In this document: one piece after another, positions 62,438 to 64,000 of the stretch
How positions within the stretch are numbered: the stretch's first letter is position 1
How the letters are laid out: every line of letters starts with the position of its first letter
Assembly (NCBI GenBank): GCA_930633525.1
Contig: CAKNFP010000001.1
Location: forward strand, 3,719,501 to 3,783,500
DNA from: Hyphomicrobiales bacterium
GTDB lineage: Bacteria; Pseudomonadota; Alphaproteobacteria; Rhizobiales; Beijerinckiaceae
DNA: 64,000 bases
Reading direction: 5' to 3'
Notes under the pieces: generated by a model
The model's input: only the letters and a program-made list of their open reading frames with translations
What the model was told of the DNA's origin: nothing
Databases searched by the model: none
Translations under genes and position numbers: made by a program

Positions 62438-63088
62438 CTAGTTTCGGGCGGCTCGCCGTATTGCCGGCGACGCCGCCACAACGGCATTGAATTCCCGCCT
62501 CACCTGCCCCTTCCAGAATTGAAGCAATTCCTGGAAATAGGCGGGATCATCCTTGACGGTTGTCTGCGCAATCATCCCGCGGAACATGCACATGGTGGCA
62601 TTCATCAAGACGAGAACCTGATCGACGCCGACGCCGGCCTGCGCCGCGAGCTCAGCCCAGACGGCATTGAGCGCCTCGTGGAACTCCTTGACGACCGGGA
62701 CGATCTTCTCCCGAAATTCGGGATTATGCCGCGCCTCGGGAAGATACTCCATCGTCACATAAAACAGGCGATCATTCATTATTCGCCACAGATATTCGAC
62801 AATTTCATCCGTAGAACTACCGGAAAACCGAATACCTTCGGCCATCTCGTGCAGACCGGAGGTCACCTTTCGAAGCATATACCCAACAGCTTCGACAATT
62901 ATCTCCTCTTTAGAACTAAAATGATGCGTCAAGGCACCTCGGGATAGACCTGCACCCTCGGCAATTTCGGACGTAGACATGCGATAAAGACCACGATCAT
63001 GCAATAGATCGATGGTCGCATTGAGCAGCCTTTCCGATGTATCGGCGCTACGCTCCTGCTGGGTCCGGCGCTGCCTGCGAACTGCCAT
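62438..63088 (-). CDS. TetR family transcriptional regulator
   Basis: A 216-residue protein: N-terminal HTH (LLNATIDLLHDRGLYRMSTS, IAEGAGLSRGALTHHFSSKE, about residues 20-60) and an all-helical ligand domain. The ATG at 63088 has GAGGGAG upstream; the ORF start at 63115 is less likely. A perfect 8+8-base inverted repeat lies 35-58 bases upstream and overlaps a TTGACT hexamer, suggesting autorepression. As the first gene of the long LIV/amidohydrolase run, it probably controls that operon. Confidence 0.92.
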   Translation of the reverse strand: MAVRRQRRTQQERSADTSERLLNATIDLLHDRGLYRMSTSEIAEGAGLSRGALTHHFSSKEEIIVEAVGYMLRKVTSGLHEMAEGIRFSGSSTDEIVEYLWRIMNDRLFYVTMEYLPEARHNPEFREKIVPVVKEFHEALNAVWAELAAQAGVGVDQVLVLMNATMCMFRGMIAQTTVKDDPAYFQELLQFWKGQVRREFNAVVAASPAIRRAARN

Positions 63089-63122
63089 GGGTGCTCCCTC
63101 GACAGCATCAGGCATCGCAATT

Positions 63123-63146
63123 TACAAACAGTCAAGTATGTTTGTA
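63123..63146. promoter_or_regulatory. TetR-type operator overlapping a -35 element
   Basis: Perfect inverted repeat TACAAACA (63123-63130) and TGTTTGTA (63139-63146) with an 8-base spacer. On the minus strand the spacer and one arm contain TTGACT (63135-63130), a good -35 hexamer for the TetR gene. Size and position are those expected of a TetR-family operator. Confidence 0.68.
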
Positions 63147-63534
63147 CACACGTGCCTGTTTATAATTGTGCCTGCCACCGCATATTTTGCCTAAGAAATG
63201 CGCAAATTTGTCGTCCCGCACCATCATCGCTCACCCTCTTCTCCTGGCCGGCATTGTTGATTCCATGCGTTAGGCCCGTCCCTGAGCATCGGCGGGGTTG
63301 AGCAATTTTTAGTTCCATTTTCGGTCAGGAATTTCGTATTTTCTGCTTCCAGGGTGCACCGAAAACAGCATTGATGACCACGCGCACACCAATCCAGCCA
63401 AACCGCATGACGAGACGGCAACGACCATGGGCCCGTGCCATGCAGGCCCGATCGCCTTCTTTTGATGCACAAAGCGTGTGGCCAAGGATGTTGACAGTTG
63501 GGTCAGTGTGGGCGGAGCCCCCCAGAAAAGCAAA
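63147..63534. other. Intergenic stretch without recognised gene
   Basis: No gene can be supported. Short minus-strand ORFs (63224-63472 and 63309-63728) show no family likeness, and the second runs over the stop of the dehydratase gene. Sequence composition is closer to random than in the flanking genes. Confidence 0.5.
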
Positions 63535-63556
63535 GAGCCGGCCCCTTGGCCGGCTC
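63535..63556 (-). terminator. Terminator of the dehydratase-like gene
   Basis: Perfect 9-base stem GAGCCGGCC / GGCCGGCTC with a 4-base loop; on the minus strand it is followed by TTTGCTTTTC. It lies 65 bases after the stop of the gene at 63622. Confidence 0.8.
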
Positions 63557-63621
63557 CCGCTGAACGTATGGCGCAATCCCAGGGAAGCCCGACAGAGGCC
63601 CTCCATACGGGAATGGAGCGC

Positions 63622-64000
63622 CTACCAATCCACGATCGTGCCATCTCCAAGGACAGCATTCTGTGCGTGGTAGACTTCCTTCTTGAAGGGGTATTTCGCC
63701 GCCACGGCTTCATTGACCTCAAGGCCAAGTCCCGGTCGCTCCGGCACCATCCAGGCGCTGTCGACGCGCTGGATCGGGCTCTCCACCACCTCGTCGTACC
63801 ACGGCACCGAACCTGTCATCTCCTCCTGGATGACAAAATTCGGCGTTGCGATATCAAAATGAAGCGCTGTCACGCCCGCAATCGGACCGAGTGGATTGTG
63901 TGGCGCGATGCCGACACCGGCGGTTTCCGCAGCCGCCGCGATCTTGCGCGCCTCCCACAGCCCGCCGGTATGAGCAATGTCCGGTTGCGCGATATGAAGG
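63622..64000 (-). CDS. Galactonate dehydratase-like enolase-superfamily protein, C-terminal part
   Basis: The reading frame runs off the right edge; about 126 codons of the 3' end are present. The translation shows IAQPDIAHTGGLWEARKIAA, then GVGIAPHNPLGPIAGVTALH, FVIQEEMTGSVPWYDEVVES and the ending GDGTIVDW. This matches the C-terminal barrel of the mandelate racemase/muconate lactonizing group close to D-galactonate dehydratase, with the catalytic His in APHNPLGP and Glu in IQEEM. Substrate remains open. The ATG at 63873 is internal, not the start. Confidence 0.8.
   Translation of the reverse strand, partial: LHIAQPDIAHTGGLWEARKIAAAAETAGVGIAPHNPLGPIAGVTALHFDIATPNFVIQEEMTGSVPWYDEVVESPIQRVDSAWMVPERPGLGLEVNEAVAAKYPFKKEVYHAQNAVLGDGTIVDW

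Noticed and set aside
63309..63728. 139-codon minus-strand ORF near the right edge
   Set aside because: Overlaps the end of the dehydratase-like gene and its terminator in another frame; I could not support a transposase remnant.
1..64000. CRISPR arrays, tRNA/rRNA genes, IS elements, prophage
   Set aside because: No regularly spaced repeats, cloverleaf-like CCA ends, transposase motifs or phage genes were seen.

Overview
The window is GC-rich (low to mid 60s percent by eye), densely coded bacterial DNA. It looks like an alphaproteobacterium of the order Hyphomicrobiales. The indicators are an OlsB-type ornithine lipid acyltransferase, a queG-SDR pair, a fused malic enzyme/phosphotransacetylase-like MaeB, and a very high load of ABC importers with Tat-type binding proteins. 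I cannot name the genus. No tRNA, rRNA, CRISPR array, prophage or intact insertion sequence is visible. Almost all long ORFs opposite the genes are GC-rich shadows.

Left part (1-17.9 kb) is mostly housekeeping: queG (partial), an SDR protein, olsB, a hybrid histidine kinase, comM/yifB, a small unknown protein, a Nudix hydrolase, mutS, maeB, a DoxX protein, a RecD-like helicase, mepA, a YqhA-like membrane protein, msrA and a small membrane protein.

From 18.1 to 27.0 kb is an accessory catabolic block read leftward: CaiB-type CoA-transferase, polar amino acid-type ABC importer, enoyl-CoA hydratase, GH88 hydrolase and possibly an LLM flavin enzyme. A LacI-family regulator is divergent, and a palindrome with a central CG lies between it and the CaiB gene. 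An MHS-type MFS permease follows on its own.

From 29.0 to 34.7 kb is a haem-type operon: TonB-dependent receptor, short HmuS-like protein, ChaN-like protein and an SbmA/BacA-type ABC protein with its own ATPase. No HmuTUV importer is present in the window.

From 35.2 to 46.5 kb is a sugar-acid operon controlled by a FadR/GntR regulator with a textbook operator: ribose-type ABC importer (its ATPase carries an extra C-terminal GAF-like domain), a probable D-apionate lactonase-like enzyme, and the complete DenD-OtnK-OtnC-OtnI route from D-erythronate to DHAP, plus an SDR dehydrogenase.

From 46.6 to 50.0 kb are gabT, csaA and the divergent gabD. From 50.1 to 63.1 kb is one long leftward run headed by a TetR regulator with a clear operator. 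It holds two complete LIV-type importers flanking a GAF protein and a metal-dependent amidohydrolase, and ends in a haloacid dehalogenase-family protein and an Lrp regulator. The right edge holds the 3' part of a galactonate dehydratase-like enolase-superfamily gene with its own terminator.
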